Source: Butyricicoccus sp.
GTDB taxonomy: Bacteria > Bacillota > Clostridia > Oscillospirales > Butyricicoccaceae
Direction: 5' to 3'
DNA: 64,000 nucleotides
NCBI GenBank assembly: GCA_017886875.1
Contig: JAGHIZ010000069.1
Coordinates: 62,001 to 126,000, forward strand
Shown here: positions 1-9,075 of the stretch, piece by piece
Layout of the letters: every line of letters starts with the position of its first letter
How positions within the stretch are numbered: position 1 is the stretch's first letter
The notes under the pieces: model-generated
Seen by the model: the letters and a program-made list of their open reading frames with translations, nothing else
Told to the model about the DNA's origin: nothing
Databases searched by the model: none
Program-made: the position numbers and the translations under genes

Positions 1-1
1 T

Positions 2-979
2 GCTATAGCTGGTGCAGAAATTGAAAGGCTTGCCCTTTCAGAAGAAGGTTCAGCTTCAGAGCTTGCCGAGCTTGCCGAACAAAAAATATATAATGTGCGT
101 CAAGGTAGGGAAATAAAGGGTTTAAGCCATATTAAAAGTGTAATTATGGATTTATATGAACAGCTTGACGAAAGAAGCCGTTCAGATAGTGATATTTCTG
201 GTATATCCACTGGATTTAGGGATTTGGATTATGCTTTAACCGGTCTTAATAAATCAGATTTAATTTTAGTTGCTGCTCGCCCTGGTATGGGTAAAACAGC
301 TTTTGCTCTTAATATTGCACTTAATGCAGCAAAAGCGTCTAAAAAAGATGTGGTTGTGTTTCAGCTTGAAATGAGCAAAGACCAGCTTGCAAGCCGTTTT
401 TTGGCAAGTGAAGCTCTTATAGAGTCACAAAAACTTAAAACTGGTAATTTAGGTGAAGATGATTGGATTAAAATAGCTCGTGCTACAAATGCACTTGCTA
501 AAACCAAAATATATGTTGATGATAACCCTGCAATTACCGTTGCGGAAATTAAAGCAAAATGTAGACGTTTGGGCGATGGCTTAGGGCTTATTGTTATAGA
601 TTATCTTCAGCTTATGCAGTCTGGTAAAAAAAATGATAACCGTACACAAGAAGTAGCCGAAATATCTCGAAGTCTTAAAATTATGGCAAAAGAACTAAAT
701 GTTCCTGTTGTGTGTCTTTCTCAGCTTTCTCGTGCAGCCGAACAAAGGGCAGAGAAGAAACCTATTCTTTCAGATTTGCGTGAATCGGGTGCAATCGAAC
801 AAGATGCAGATATTGTTATGTTTATTTATCGTGATGATTATTATAATGATGAAAGTGAACATAAAAATGTAGCCGAAATTATTATCGCTAAAAATCGTCA
901 TGGTGCTACGGGTTCGGTTTATTTGCAGTGGATTGGTCAATATACAACTTTCTCAAGTCAGGATAGAATACATGGATAG
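2..979 (+). CDS. dnaB: Replicative DNA helicase DnaB, 3' part only
   Basis: The reading frame is open from the first bases of the window, so the gene begins upstream and only about 325 C-terminal residues are present. This is the RecA-like motor domain of the hexameric helicase that unwinds DNA ahead of the replisome. The Walker A motif ARPGMGKTA, the Walker B region LIVIDYLQLM and the arginine-rich tail with KNRHGATG are all visible. The tail end of the linker/primase-interaction helix region lies at the extreme 5' edge. The stop overlaps the start of tilS by 8 bases, so the two are probably co-transcribed. Identification is secure; the N-terminus cannot be judged. Confidence 0.95.
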   Translation, partial: AIAGAEIERLALSEEGSASELAELAEQKIYNVRQGREIKGLSHIKSVIMDLYEQLDERSRSDSDISGISTGFRDLDYALTGLNKSDLILVAARPGMGKTAFALNIALNAAKASKKDVVVFQLEMSKDQLASRFLASEALIESQKLKTGNLGEDDWIKIARATNALAKTKIYVDDNPAITVAEIKAKCRRLGDGLGLIVIDYLQLMQSGKKNDNRTQEVAEISRSLKIMAKELNVPVVCLSQLSRAAEQRAEKKPILSDLRESGAIEQDADIVMFIYRDDYYNDESEHKNVAEIIIAKNRHGATGSVYLQWIGQYTTFSSQDRIHG

Positions 980-2318
980 TTTTTTAAAACAAGTCAAGGA
1001 TAATATTGATAGATTTTCTATGCTAGAAGAAGATGAAAATGTGCTTGTTGGGCTTTCAGGCGGTGCAGATTCAGTAGCTCTTTTATTATCGCTTTATAAA
1101 TTAGGTTATAAAGTTAAAGCTTGTCATTTAAATCACTGTTTGCGTAGTGATGAAGCGGATAGAGATGAGTATTTTTGTAAAAATCTCTGTGATAAGTTAA
1201 ATATTGAGCTTGTTATAAAGCGTGAAAATATAGCTGAATACGCTAAAAGCTCCAAGCAAAGTATAGAAACAGCCGCAAGAGAAATAAGATACAAGTTTTT
1301 TGATGATGTATCTAATGGCTGTAAAATAGCAACTGCTCATACAGCAAGCGATACAATAGAAACTATGATTTTTCATCTTGCAAGAGGTACAGGACTTACA
1401 GGGCTTTGCTCAATACCGCCTGTTAGGGGTAAAATTATAAGACCGCTTATTTCACTAACAAGAGCAGAAATAGAAGATTTTTTGCAAAATATAAATCAGG
1501 ATTTTGTAACAGATAGCACAAATTTAACCGATGATTATACAAGAAATAAAATCAGAAGTCAAATCATACCTGTGCTAAAAAATATAAATCCTCAAGCCGA
1601 AAAAGCGGCTGTAAATTTAGCGTTTAGACTTAGAGAAGAAGAAGATTTTTTGGAAACAACTGCTAAAGCTGAACTTGAAAGAGCTAAAACTAAAGATGGG
1701 TTTAAAGTGTGGGTTTTTAATAACACTGACAAAGCTATAAAACATAGAATGCTTAAAATGCTTTGTAAAAATGTTGGTGTTCCAATGCATGAATTTAACT
1801 CAAAACATATTTTAGCACTTGAAAGTTTGCTCAAAAACAATAATCCTTCAGCTAGAATTTCACTTCCAGCCGATTTTATTGCTAAACGTGAGTATGAAAA
1901 TATTAAAATTGAGCGTAAAATAAATCAAAATTCACAGGAAGTTAAGGAAATTTTACTTGAAAATCTTATTGATAACGGGCAAAATATAAATGATGTAAAC
2001 ATCATCATTAAAAAACATAAAAAAAATTATCTTTTTTACAAAACATTCAATACTTTTTATGTTGACTGTGATACAATAGATATGCAATCTTGCGTTTTAC
2101 GAAAAAGACAAACAGGCGACAAAATTCGCCTGAGTGAAAAGTCTGGAAGTAAAACACTAAAAAAACTACTAATAGAAAAAAAAATTCCAGCAGATAAACG
2201 TGATAAGCTAATTGTTATAGCTGATAAAAATGGTGTTATTGCAGTGCAAGATGTAGGTATTGATATCAGTAGAAAAGTAGCTGATGGCGAAATCCTGGAA
2301 ATCAAAATTAAGGGGTAA
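972..2318 (+). CDS. tilS: tRNA(Ile)-lysidine synthase TilS
   Basis: TilS uses ATP and lysine to convert C34 of the CAU-anticodon isoleucine tRNA to lysidine, so that it reads AUA and is charged with isoleucine. The PP-loop signature SGGADS is at residues 29-34, followed by the N-type ATPase core; a C-terminal TilS substrate-binding domain follows after about residue 330. I place the start at the ATG at 972, eight bases after an AGGA (960-963), rather than at upstream in-frame codons inside dnaB. That gives 448 residues, normal for the family. It overlaps dnaB and lies 6 bases before hpt, the usual Firmicutes order tilS-hpt-ftsH. Confidence 0.93.
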   Translation: MDSFLKQVKDNIDRFSMLEEDENVLVGLSGGADSVALLLSLYKLGYKVKACHLNHCLRSDEADRDEYFCKNLCDKLNIELVIKRENIAEYAKSSKQSIETAAREIRYKFFDDVSNGCKIATAHTASDTIETMIFHLARGTGLTGLCSIPPVRGKIIRPLISLTRAEIEDFLQNINQDFVTDSTNLTDDYTRNKIRSQIIPVLKNINPQAEKAAVNLAFRLREEEDFLETTAKAELERAKTKDGFKVWVFNNTDKAIKHRMLKMLCKNVGVPMHEFNSKHILALESLLKNNNPSARISLPADFIAKREYENIKIERKINQNSQEVKEILLENLIDNGQNINDVNIIIKKHKKNYLFYKTFNTFYVDCDTIDMQSCVLRKRQTGDKIRLSEKSGSKTLKKLLIEKKIPADKRDKLIVIADKNGVIAVQDVGIDISRKVADGEILEIKIKG

Positions 2319-2324
2319 TCCAAA

Positions 2325-2864
2325 ATGAAAAACGATATGAAAGAAATTTTATTCACAGAAGAACAGCTTTCTAACAAGGTTGCTGAATTAGGTGCTAGAA
2401 TTACCGCTGATTATAAGGGAAAAAATCCGCTTATTATCAGTGTATTAAAGGGTAGTTATATTTTTATGGCTGACCTTACCCGTAAAATCGAAATCCCTTG
2501 CAATATTGATTTTATGGTTGTTTCTAGCTATGGAAGTGGCACTAAAACCAGCGGTGAAGTGCAGATTATTAAGGACATAGGTCAGAAAATAGAAGGTCGT
2601 GACCTTATTATTGTTGAGGATATATTAGATAGTGGTGTAACATTAAGCTATCTTATGAAAATCCTCAAGGCTCGTGGTGCTAACACTATTCGTTTATGCA
2701 CTCTGTTAAGTAAGCCAGAGCGTCATAAAGTGGAAGTACCTATTGATTATTTAGGCTTTGAAATCCCAGATGAGTTTGTTGTGGGTTACGGTCTTGATTA
2801 TGCAGAATGTTACCGCAACTTGCCTTATATTGGCATACTCAAACCGGAGGTTTATGGCGGATAA
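2325..2864 (+). CDS. hpt: Hypoxanthine phosphoribosyltransferase
   Basis: This cytoplasmic purine-salvage enzyme joins hypoxanthine or guanine to PRPP to give IMP or GMP. At 179 residues it is the normal family length. The PRPP-binding loop is clear around residues 98-110 (IIVEDILDSGVTL), and the flexible-loop region (SSYGSGTKTSGEV) and the C-terminal base-contact region (VVGYGLDYAECYRNLPYIG) are intact. The ATG at 2325 follows AGGGG at 2311-2315; a second ATG at 2337 is possible but less well placed. It is the middle gene of the tilS-hpt-ftsH cluster. Confidence 0.95.
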   Translation: MKNDMKEILFTEEQLSNKVAELGARITADYKGKNPLIISVLKGSYIFMADLTRKIEIPCNIDFMVVSSYGSGTKTSGEVQIIKDIGQKIEGRDLIIVEDILDSGVTLSYLMKILKARGANTIRLCTLLSKPERHKVEVPIDYLGFEIPDEFVVGYGLDYAECYRNLPYIGILKPEVYGG

Positions 2865-2910
2865 ATATCAGTGTTTGCATTTTTTTGCAAATACTAAATA
2901 CAGCTGATAT
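2865..2910 (+). other. Two-tier inverted repeat between hpt and ftsH
   Basis: An inner stem (2871-2879 with 2886-2894, one G-T pair) is enclosed by an outer 7-bp repeat ATATCAG/CTGATAT (2865-2871 and 2904-2910). There is no terminal T-run, so it is not a standard terminator. It could be an mRNA processing or stability hairpin within the operon; function unknown. Confidence 0.4.
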
Positions 2911-2946
2911 ATTTAATTTTAGCTGAGAAAAGGAAGGTGTCCCTGA

Positions 2947-4893
2947 TTGAAAGGTAAAATGAAGGGCTTTGGCATTTATCTTATTATACTAATGTTACTG
3001 CTTGCAGTTGCTACTGCTGCTTTAACTCGTGAACAAGATGCTGCAAAGCCAAAATATTCTGATGTGCTTGATTACTTCAATAATAAGCAGGTTGCCGAAT
3101 TCCAAATTGATGATAATGTGCTTAAAGCAACCCTTACAGATGGAAGTAAAATTCAGTACACAATCGCAAATTTAAACTGGTTTTACTATGATTTAGGTGA
3201 AACTATTTTAGAGCAGCAAAAAGATGGTACATTAAAGGAAGTTGATTACACTACCCGTGAAATCCCTTGGTGGATGGGTATGGTTCCTTATGCTATTATT
3301 CTTGTGCTGATGGGCTTATTCTGGTACTTTATGATGAATAAGCAAGATGGCAGCGGTCGTGGTCCTATGCAGTTTGGCAGAGCTAGAGCTAAACTTGCTC
3401 AGGACGATAAACGCAAGGTAACATTTAATGATGTAGCTGGTGCTGATGAGGAAAAGGCAGAACTTCAGGAAATTGTAGAATTTCTTAAAAATCCTAAGAA
3501 GTTCGTTGACCTCGGTGCAAGAATTCCTAAGGGTGTGCTACTTGTAGGCCCTCCTGGTACTGGTAAAACTCTGCTTGCTAAAGCTGTTGCTGGTGAGGCT
3601 GGAGTTCCTTTCCTGTCTATTTCTGGTTCTGATTTCGTTGAACTTTATGTCGGTGTTGGTGCTTCACGTGTACGTGACCTTTTCGACCAAGCTAAGAAAA
3701 ATTCACCTGCAATCGTATTTATTGATGAAATTGATGCGGTAGGTCGTCAGCGTGGTGCTGGTCTTGGTGGCGGTCATGATGAACGTGAACAAACTCTTAA
3801 CCAGTTACTTGTTGAGATGGACGGTTTTGGTGCTAATGAAGGCGTTATTATTATCGCTGCTACCAATAGACCAGATATTCTTGATAGAGCGCTTTTGAGA
3901 CCAGGACGTTTTGACCGTCAAGTTTATGTAGGTGCTCCTGATGTAAAGGGCAGAGAACAAATTCTTCATGTTCATGCTAGAAATAAGCAATTTGACCCAG
4001 ATGTTGACTTTAATTCTATCGCTAAGGGTACAGTTGGTATGACTGGTGCAGACCTTGAAAACTTACTAAATGAGGCTGCTTTACTTGCTGCTAGAAGAAA
4101 CAAAAAGCTTATTACAAATGATGAAATTGAAGAGGCACTTCTAAAGGTTGAAATGGGACCAGAAAAGAAGAGTCGTGTTGTAAGCGAAAAGAAAAAGCGT
4201 ATTGTTGCATATCATGAGGCAGGTCATGCTGTTGCCCATCATGCAATGGGTACTCTCGACCCAATTCATTATATTACTATCATTCCTCGTGGTGGTGCTG
4301 GTGGTTTCACTATGTGGCGTCCACAGGAAGAAGGCGGGCTTGAAACAAAGTCCTATTTTGAAGATAGTATTGTAACTGCTCTTGGTGGTCGTGTTGCTGA
4401 AAAACTTATCTTTAATGAAATTACAACTGGTGCATCTGGCGACATTCGTCAAGCTACCGCTATGGCTCGTGCGATGGTTGTTAACTATGGTATGAGTGAT
4501 AAAATCGGCACCGTTGATTATGGTGATAGCGGTGAAGTATTTATCGGTCGTGACTTTGGTGCAACTCACAGTTATTCTGAAGATAAGGCTGCTGAAATTG
4601 ATGCTGAAGTTCATCGTATTATTGATGAGGCATATAAACGCTGTACACAAATTCTAACTGACCATGATAAACAGTTACATGATGTTGCTGAATATCTGCT
4701 TCGCAATGAAACAATGGACGGCGATGTATTTGTTAAAATCTTTAATGGCGAATATGTGCCAGATAAGACTGCAACAGTTGCATCTGCTGAGGAATTAAAC
4801 CGTACTCCAGAAGGTCTTGATGAAAAGAACCCTACTGATGAGCAGGTAAAAACAGAAGATAAAATATCTTTAGATAAAAAAGATAATGAATAA
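2947..4893 (+). CDS. ftsH: ATP-dependent zinc metalloprotease FtsH
   Basis: FtsH is a membrane-anchored hexameric AAA+ protease that degrades misassembled membrane proteins and some regulators. Two membrane helices (about residues 8-26 and 109-129) flank an extracytoplasmic domain. The AAA domain has Walker A GPPGTGKT at 201-208 and Walker B VFIDEID; the peptidase domain has the zinc motif HEAGH at 423-427. At 648 residues it is full length, ending in an acidic tail. The TTG at 2947 is chosen because GGAAGGTG (2932-2939) sits 7 bases before it, whereas the next ATG at 2959 is too far away. A shared terminator hairpin follows at once. Confidence 0.96.
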   Translation: MKGKMKGFGIYLIILMLLLAVATAALTREQDAAKPKYSDVLDYFNNKQVAEFQIDDNVLKATLTDGSKIQYTIANLNWFYYDLGETILEQQKDGTLKEVDYTTREIPWWMGMVPYAIILVLMGLFWYFMMNKQDGSGRGPMQFGRARAKLAQDDKRKVTFNDVAGADEEKAELQEIVEFLKNPKKFVDLGARIPKGVLLVGPPGTGKTLLAKAVAGEAGVPFLSISGSDFVELYVGVGASRVRDLFDQAKKNSPAIVFIDEIDAVGRQRGAGLGGGHDEREQTLNQLLVEMDGFGANEGVIIIAATNRPDILDRALLRPGRFDRQVYVGAPDVKGREQILHVHARNKQFDPDVDFNSIAKGTVGMTGADLENLLNEAALLAARRNKKLITNDEIEEALLKVEMGPEKKSRVVSEKKKRIVAYHEAGHAVAHHAMGTLDPIHYITIIPRGGAGGFTMWRPQEEGGLETKSYFEDSIVTALGGRVAEKLIFNEITTGASGDIRQATAMARAMVVNYGMSDKIGTVDYGDSGEVFIGRDFGATHSYSEDKAAEIDAEVHRIIDEAYKRCTQILTDHDKQLHDVAEYLLRNETMDGDVFVKIFNGEYVPDKTATVASAEELNRTPEGLDEKNPTDEQVKTEDKISLDKKDNE

Positions 4894-4894
4894 T

Positions 4895-4926
4895 AAAAAA
4901 TCCGCTGCTATGCAGCGGATTTTTTT
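4895..4926. terminator. Bidirectional terminator between ftsH and the NSS transporter
   Basis: A perfect 9-bp stem ATCCGCTGC/GCAGCGGAT (4900-4908 and 4912-4920) with a 3-base loop is flanked by an A-run on one side and a T-run on the other, so it can end transcription on both strands. The two genes converge on it. Confidence 0.92.
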
Positions 4927-6247
4927 AGCCTATGCCACCAAATATAATTCCAAGTATAACAACTAAAATTGCAATCGGCACATAAACATATTTTGCAAGA
5001 ATATCAAATGCATTTGATATAGCTTTTGCTCTGCCGATTTGAAGTTCTTCTTTGATTTTTTTAGTGCCAAGCACCCAAAAGATAACAATAGCACCCAAAG
5101 CAGCACCGATTGGAACAATATATATACTTACTATATTCATCCAGTTATTTAGCTTGCTTTCTTCTTCAATAAATAAGCCTGCCATAAATACTATTGCACC
5201 AACAGCTATAACAGCTAGATTTCTAGGCATTTTTAAATGCTTTTGGGCAGCTTCTGCACAAACTTCAAACATATTTGCAAGTGAAGTTATACCTGCAAAT
5301 AATACTGAGATAAAGAATAAAATTGCAAATAATCTACCAGCTGGCATTTGCTGAAACACACGAGGTAAAGTATGGAAAATAAGTGGTGGGCCAGCTGCTG
5401 GGTCAAGACCAAAGGCAAACACCGCAGGAATTACAGCAAAACCTGAAACCATAGCTGCACAGGTATCTAAAAATGATGTCATACCCGCAGCATGAAGAAT
5501 GTTTTCCTTTTTGCTTAGATATGAACCATAAATAATCATTCCTGAACCGGTTACAGAAAGAGAGAAAAATGCCTGTCCCATTGCCATAATCCAAGTTTGA
5601 GGATTTGCAAGATATTCCCATTTTGGAATAAGCAAATATTTATAGCCTTCAAGTGCATTTGAATTTAAAAATGCAACTCTAACAGCTACTATTACAAATA
5701 ATACAAAAAATGTAGGCATCATAATTTTATTTACTTTTTCAATGCCTTCAGATATACCGCCAATTAAAATTATTATTGTTATAATAACTACTGCCAAATG
5801 CCATGGAATACTTCCGAAATCGCCTGTCATATTAGCAAAGGCGGTTTCTGGTACTTCAGTCATAAGTGAACCAGTAACTGATGCAAAAAATGTACGAAGT
5901 ACCCAACCTACAATTACAGAATAGCCGATTGCTATACCCATTGAACCTAAAAGGGGTATTGCACCAAGAAATGCACCACCTTTTTTACCTCTGCTTTTAA
6001 GTGAATAATCATATGAGCCAATAGGCCCTGTTCCTGTAAGTCTGCCAAATGCAAATTCACCTGAAAGACCTATGCTACCAAATAAAATTACAAATAAGCA
6101 ATATGGTATAAGAAAAGCAGCTCCACCATATTGACCGGTTTTGTATGGAAACATCCAGATATTGCCCATGCCAACGGCTGAACCTACAGCCGCTAAAACA
6201 AAGCCAAGCTTACTGGAGAACGTTCCATTTTGATTTTCATTTTTCAT
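4925..6247 (-). CDS. Sodium-dependent transporter, NSS (SNF) family
   Basis: A polytopic membrane protein of 440 residues with the hallmark N-terminal NSS signature (residues 16-33, containing GSAVGMGNIWMFPYK) and about eleven hydrophobic segments. Family members such as LeuT and MhsT take up amino acids with sodium; the substrate here cannot be told from the sequence. The ATG at 6247 is chosen because GGAGGAG lies just upstream on the minus strand; an in-frame TTG four codons earlier would overlap that ribosome binding site. It is a single-gene unit with its own promoter and a shared terminator with ftsH. Confidence 0.9.
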   Translation of the reverse strand: MKNENQNGTFSSKLGFVLAAVGSAVGMGNIWMFPYKTGQYGGAAFLIPYCLFVILFGSIGLSGEFAFGRLTGTGPIGSYDYSLKSRGKKGGAFLGAIPLLGSMGIAIGYSVIVGWVLRTFFASVTGSLMTEVPETAFANMTGDFGSIPWHLAVVIITIIILIGGISEGIEKVNKIMMPTFFVLFVIVAVRVAFLNSNALEGYKYLLIPKWEYLANPQTWIMAMGQAFFSLSVTGSGMIIYGSYLSKKENILHAAGMTSFLDTCAAMVSGFAVIPAVFAFGLDPAAGPPLIFHTLPRVFQQMPAGRLFAILFFISVLFAGITSLANMFEVCAEAAQKHLKMPRNLAVIAVGAIVFMAGLFIEEESKLNNWMNIVSIYIVPIGAALGAIVIFWVLGTKKIKEELQIGRAKAISNAFDILAKYVYVPIAILVVILGIIFGGIG

Positions 6248-6280
6248 TTTCTCCTCCAAGTTATTATCGTATGTTTAGTT

Positions 6281-6309
6281 ATTATAGCATAATTTTAATC
6301 TGCTAACAA
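6281..6309 (-). promoter_or_regulatory. Sigma-A promoter for the NSS transporter
   Basis: On the minus strand, TTGTTA (6309-6304) and TATAAT (6286-6281) are separated by exactly 17 bases, and the start codon at 6247 lies about 30 bases downstream. Nothing else in the 6260-6448 region looks like a gene. Confidence 0.7.
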
Positions 6310-6403
6310 TTAAAAATAAATTTTATTTTAAATAGCATTTTGTACTCATAAAAAATAGTAAAAATTAGATAATATATGCAAAATAAATGTGTATTACAAA
6401 AAA

Positions 6404-6419
6404 ACAAAAAGCTTTTTGT
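6404..6419. repeat. 16-bp perfect palindrome in the divergent intergenic region
   Basis: ACAAAAAGCTTTTTGT reads the same on both strands and lies between the divergent NSS transporter and threonine-pathway promoters. It has no T-tail. It may be an operator, or a chance product of AT-rich sequence. Confidence 0.3.
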
Positions 6420-6448
6420 AAAAACGTTAAAATTTATCAATTTTACCA

Positions 6449-6477
6449 TTGCAAATTGTTAAAACCTATGATACGAT
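6449..6477 (+). promoter_or_regulatory. Candidate promoter of the hom-thrB-lysC cluster
   Basis: TTGCAA (6449-6454) and TACGAT (6472-6477) are spaced by 17 bases, and the chosen start codon of the ACT protein at 6521 lies 43 bases downstream. The -10 is only a partial match. This placement also argues against a start at 6449 for the first gene. Confidence 0.4.
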
Positions 6478-6520
6478 TATAAGGCTTGAAAGACATATGT
6501 ATTTTTCAGGAGGACAAAAT

Positions 6521-6964
6521 ATGGATACAGATACTAAATATTATCTGGTAGAACGCACTTTATTACCTGAGGTTTTTCGCAAGGTTGTTAAGGCGAATGC
6601 GGCACTCCATACAGGGCGTGTAAAAACCGCAAGTGAAGCTGCACAAAGTGTCGGGCTTTCTCGAAGTGCGTATTATAAGTACAAAGATGGTATTAGACCA
6701 TTTTATGAAGCAGCCCATAACAGGACTATCAATTTTCATTTAATGCTTATTGATAGACCAGGGGTGCTTAGTAATATTTTAGGGCTTTTTGCCCGTGTAG
6801 GTGCTAATGTACTTACAATAAATCAGTCCATTCCTATTGGTGGTCAAGCGGCCGTTACTATTGCGGCTCGCACCGCTGAAATGAAATGCACAGTAGAGTC
6901 ACTTATGGAACGTGCACAGGCTTTAGATGGTGTGCTTAGAGTTGTGATTTTAGCAAGTGAGTAA
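6521..6964 (+). CDS. Stand-alone ACT domain protein, PheB-like (UPF0735)
   Basis: A 147-residue cytoplasmic protein. The N-terminal part carries a helix-turn-helix-like segment (AQSVGLSRSAYYKYKDG) and the C-terminal 70 residues form an ACT domain beginning at the DRPGVLSNIL motif, the fold that binds amino acids for feedback control. The length matches the PheB/UPF0735 family. The ATG at 6521 has a strong AGGAGG (6508-6513) eight bases upstream. It sits 24 bases before hom, whose own ACT domain looks truncated, so a role in sensing threonine or another aspartate-family product is a reasonable inference. Confidence 0.85.
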   Translation: MDTDTKYYLVERTLLPEVFRKVVKANAALHTGRVKTASEAAQSVGLSRSAYYKYKDGIRPFYEAAHNRTINFHLMLIDRPGVLSNILGLFARVGANVLTINQSIPIGGQAAVTIAARTAEMKCTVESLMERAQALDGVLRVVILASE

Positions 6965-6988
6965 TTGAAAAATTGGAGGAAAGATAGT

Positions 6989-8122
6989 ATGATTAAAGTA
7001 GCAATATTAGGTCATGGTACAGTTGGTTCTGGCGTTTATGAAGTGTTTGATATGAATGCTGGAAAAATTGCTAAGGCAGTAGGTCAGCCAGTCGAAGTTA
7101 AATATGTGCTGGATTTGCGTGATTTTTCTCATCTGCCTTATGGTGATAAGTTTGTTTCTGATTTTTCAATTATTGAAAATGACCCAGAAGTTACAGTCGT
7201 TGCGGAAGTTATGGGCGGTGTTGGTGCTGCCTATGAGTTTACTAAACGTTGTCTTATGGCTGGTAAAAGCGTTTGTACATCAAATAAAGAGCTTGTAGCA
7301 ACAAAGGGTGATGAACTGCTTAAAATCGCTGAAGAAAATAATGTAAACTATCTATTTGAAGCATCTGTTGGCGGTGGTATTCCACTTCTCCGCCCAATGA
7401 TGCAGTGCTTAGCTGCTAATGAAATTTTAGAAATTTGTGGTATCTTAAATGGTACAACTAACTATATTTTAACACAAATGATTCAAAATGGTGTTGCATT
7501 TGAGGACGCTTTAAAACAGGCTCAGGCTAACGGCTATGCTGAAAAAGACCCAACTGCTGATATTGAAGGTCATGACGCTTGCCGCAAAATCAGCATTTTA
7601 TCTGACCTTGCTTTTGGTGACAAGTTTAATCCAGATGAAGTGCCTTGTGAGGGCATTACTAAAATCACACTTGAGGATATTAAGCAAGCTGAAAAGCTAG
7701 GTTATGCTGTAAAACTTATCGGTCGTGCAGTTAAATGTGATGATGGTAAGGTGTATGCTTATGTAGCTCCTCATTTAATTGACAAACATCACCCTTTAGC
7801 ATCTGTTGAAGATGTATTCAATGCTATTATGATTGATGGTAATGCAACTGGTGATGTAATGTTCTATGGTAAGGGTGCAGGTAAACTTGCTACTGCATCT
7901 GCTGTTGTAGCTGATATGATGGACTCTATCGCTCACAGCGAAAAACGTCGTGATGTATCATGGGGCAGTGGTGAAAAACATCTGCTTAAATCAATCGACA
8001 CACTTTCTAGCAAATGGTATGTGCGTATGCAAGGTGAGCAGGGCAAGATTATGCCAGAAATGACAACAGCGGAAGCAAATAAGCAATTTGCACAAGCTGA
8101 GTCTTGTATGCGTATTCTATAA
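6989..8122 (+). CDS. hom: Homoserine dehydrogenase
   Basis: Reduces aspartate semialdehyde to homoserine with NAD(P)H, the branch-point step towards threonine and methionine. The Rossmann motif GHGTVGSG is at the N-terminus, the substrate-binding LNGTTNYILT and the catalytic-domain region KDPTADIEGHDA are present. At 378 residues it is shorter than the usual 400-430 Gram-positive enzyme: after the catalytic domain only one strand of the regulatory ACT domain (KWYVRMQGE) can be seen before a divergent tail. The ATG at 6989 follows GGAGGA (6975-6980) by eight bases. It is followed 14 bases later by thrB. Confidence 0.93.
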   Translation: MIKVAILGHGTVGSGVYEVFDMNAGKIAKAVGQPVEVKYVLDLRDFSHLPYGDKFVSDFSIIENDPEVTVVAEVMGGVGAAYEFTKRCLMAGKSVCTSNKELVATKGDELLKIAEENNVNYLFEASVGGGIPLLRPMMQCLAANEILEICGILNGTTNYILTQMIQNGVAFEDALKQAQANGYAEKDPTADIEGHDACRKISILSDLAFGDKFNPDEVPCEGITKITLEDIKQAEKLGYAVKLIGRAVKCDDGKVYAYVAPHLIDKHHPLASVEDVFNAIMIDGNATGDVMFYGKGAGKLATASAVVADMMDSIAHSEKRRDVSWGSGEKHLLKSIDTLSSKWYVRMQGEQGKIMPEMTTAEANKQFAQAESCMRIL

Positions 8123-8136
8123 TACAGGAGATTAAA

Positions 8137-9030
8137 ATGATTGAGGTAAAAGTCCCAGCAACCAGTGCAAATATGGGTTCAGGTTATGACTCTATAGGTA
8201 TTGCACTGAATTTATATAATATTATTAAAATGGAAGAGTCAGATTGCATTGATATAAGTGATGTTTCTGGTGCTGATATTCCAATGGACGAGAACAATCT
8301 TATCTATCAATGTGCAAAAAAAGTTTATGATATTTGCGGAAAACCACTCAAAGGTATGAAAATTATTGAGCAGTGTGACATTCCGCAAACAAGAGGTTTA
8401 GGCTCGTCATCAGCTTGTACAGTTGCAGGTATTTTAGGTGCTAATGCTCTTTTAGGTAACCCGCTAGATAGAGAAAGTATGATTGACCTTGCAGCTAATA
8501 TTGAAGGTCACCCTGATAATTCTACACCTGCTATTTTAGGCGGTTTTTGTGTCGCTCTTTTAGAGTATGGCAAGGTGTGGAGTGTTCGAGTGCCTATGAA
8601 CGGAAAAGTTGAATTTATAACTTTTATCCCAGATTTTGAGCTTTCAACTGAAAAAGCTCGTGCGGCACTTCCTAAAACCATTGCTCATCATGATGCAGTG
8701 TTTAACTTATCCCGTGCAGCTTTGCTTGCAGGCAGTCTTACAACTGGTAAGCTAGAAAATTTAGGTGTAGCAGTGGGTGACTGTCTGCACCAGCCTTATA
8801 GATTTGATTTAATTCCAGATGGTCGTGAACTTGTACACGCTGCTAAAGCTATGGGTGCACTTGGTACTTTTATCTCTGGTGCAGGTCCATCTATAATCGC
8901 AGTTGTAGATGCACATGACAAAACATATCTTTCTCGTGCGGAAATGTATTGTCAGCAACATTTTCCACATTGGAAACCTATTCGCCTTGTGTGTGATGAA
9001 GTCGGTGCAGTTGTAACCAAGATTAAATAA
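8137..9030 (+). CDS. thrB: Homoserine kinase
   Basis: Phosphorylates homoserine with ATP, the first committed step to threonine. It belongs to the GHMP kinase family: the N-terminal PATSANMGSGYD and the glycine-serine ATP-binding motif TRGLGSSSA are intact, as is the C-terminal GAGPSIIA motif. It has 297 residues, normal length. The ATG at 8137 is preceded by CAGGAG (8125-8130), so the in-frame start inside hom is not used. Threonine synthase, the next enzyme, is not in this window. Confidence 0.94.
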   Translation: MIEVKVPATSANMGSGYDSIGIALNLYNIIKMEESDCIDISDVSGADIPMDENNLIYQCAKKVYDICGKPLKGMKIIEQCDIPQTRGLGSSSACTVAGILGANALLGNPLDRESMIDLAANIEGHPDNSTPAILGGFCVALLEYGKVWSVRVPMNGKVEFITFIPDFELSTEKARAALPKTIAHHDAVFNLSRAALLAGSLTTGKLENLGVAVGDCLHQPYRFDLIPDGRELVHAAKAMGALGTFISGAGPSIIAVVDAHDKTYLSRAEMYCQQHFPHWKPIRLVCDEVGAVVTKIK

Positions 9031-9075
9031 CTTTGCTTTTTACCCTTTGGGGTTTATAAGGAGGAAAATATATAA

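Noticed and set aside
9031..9075. A lysine riboswitch before lysC
   Set aside because: The spacer is only 45 bases and lacks aptamer motifs.
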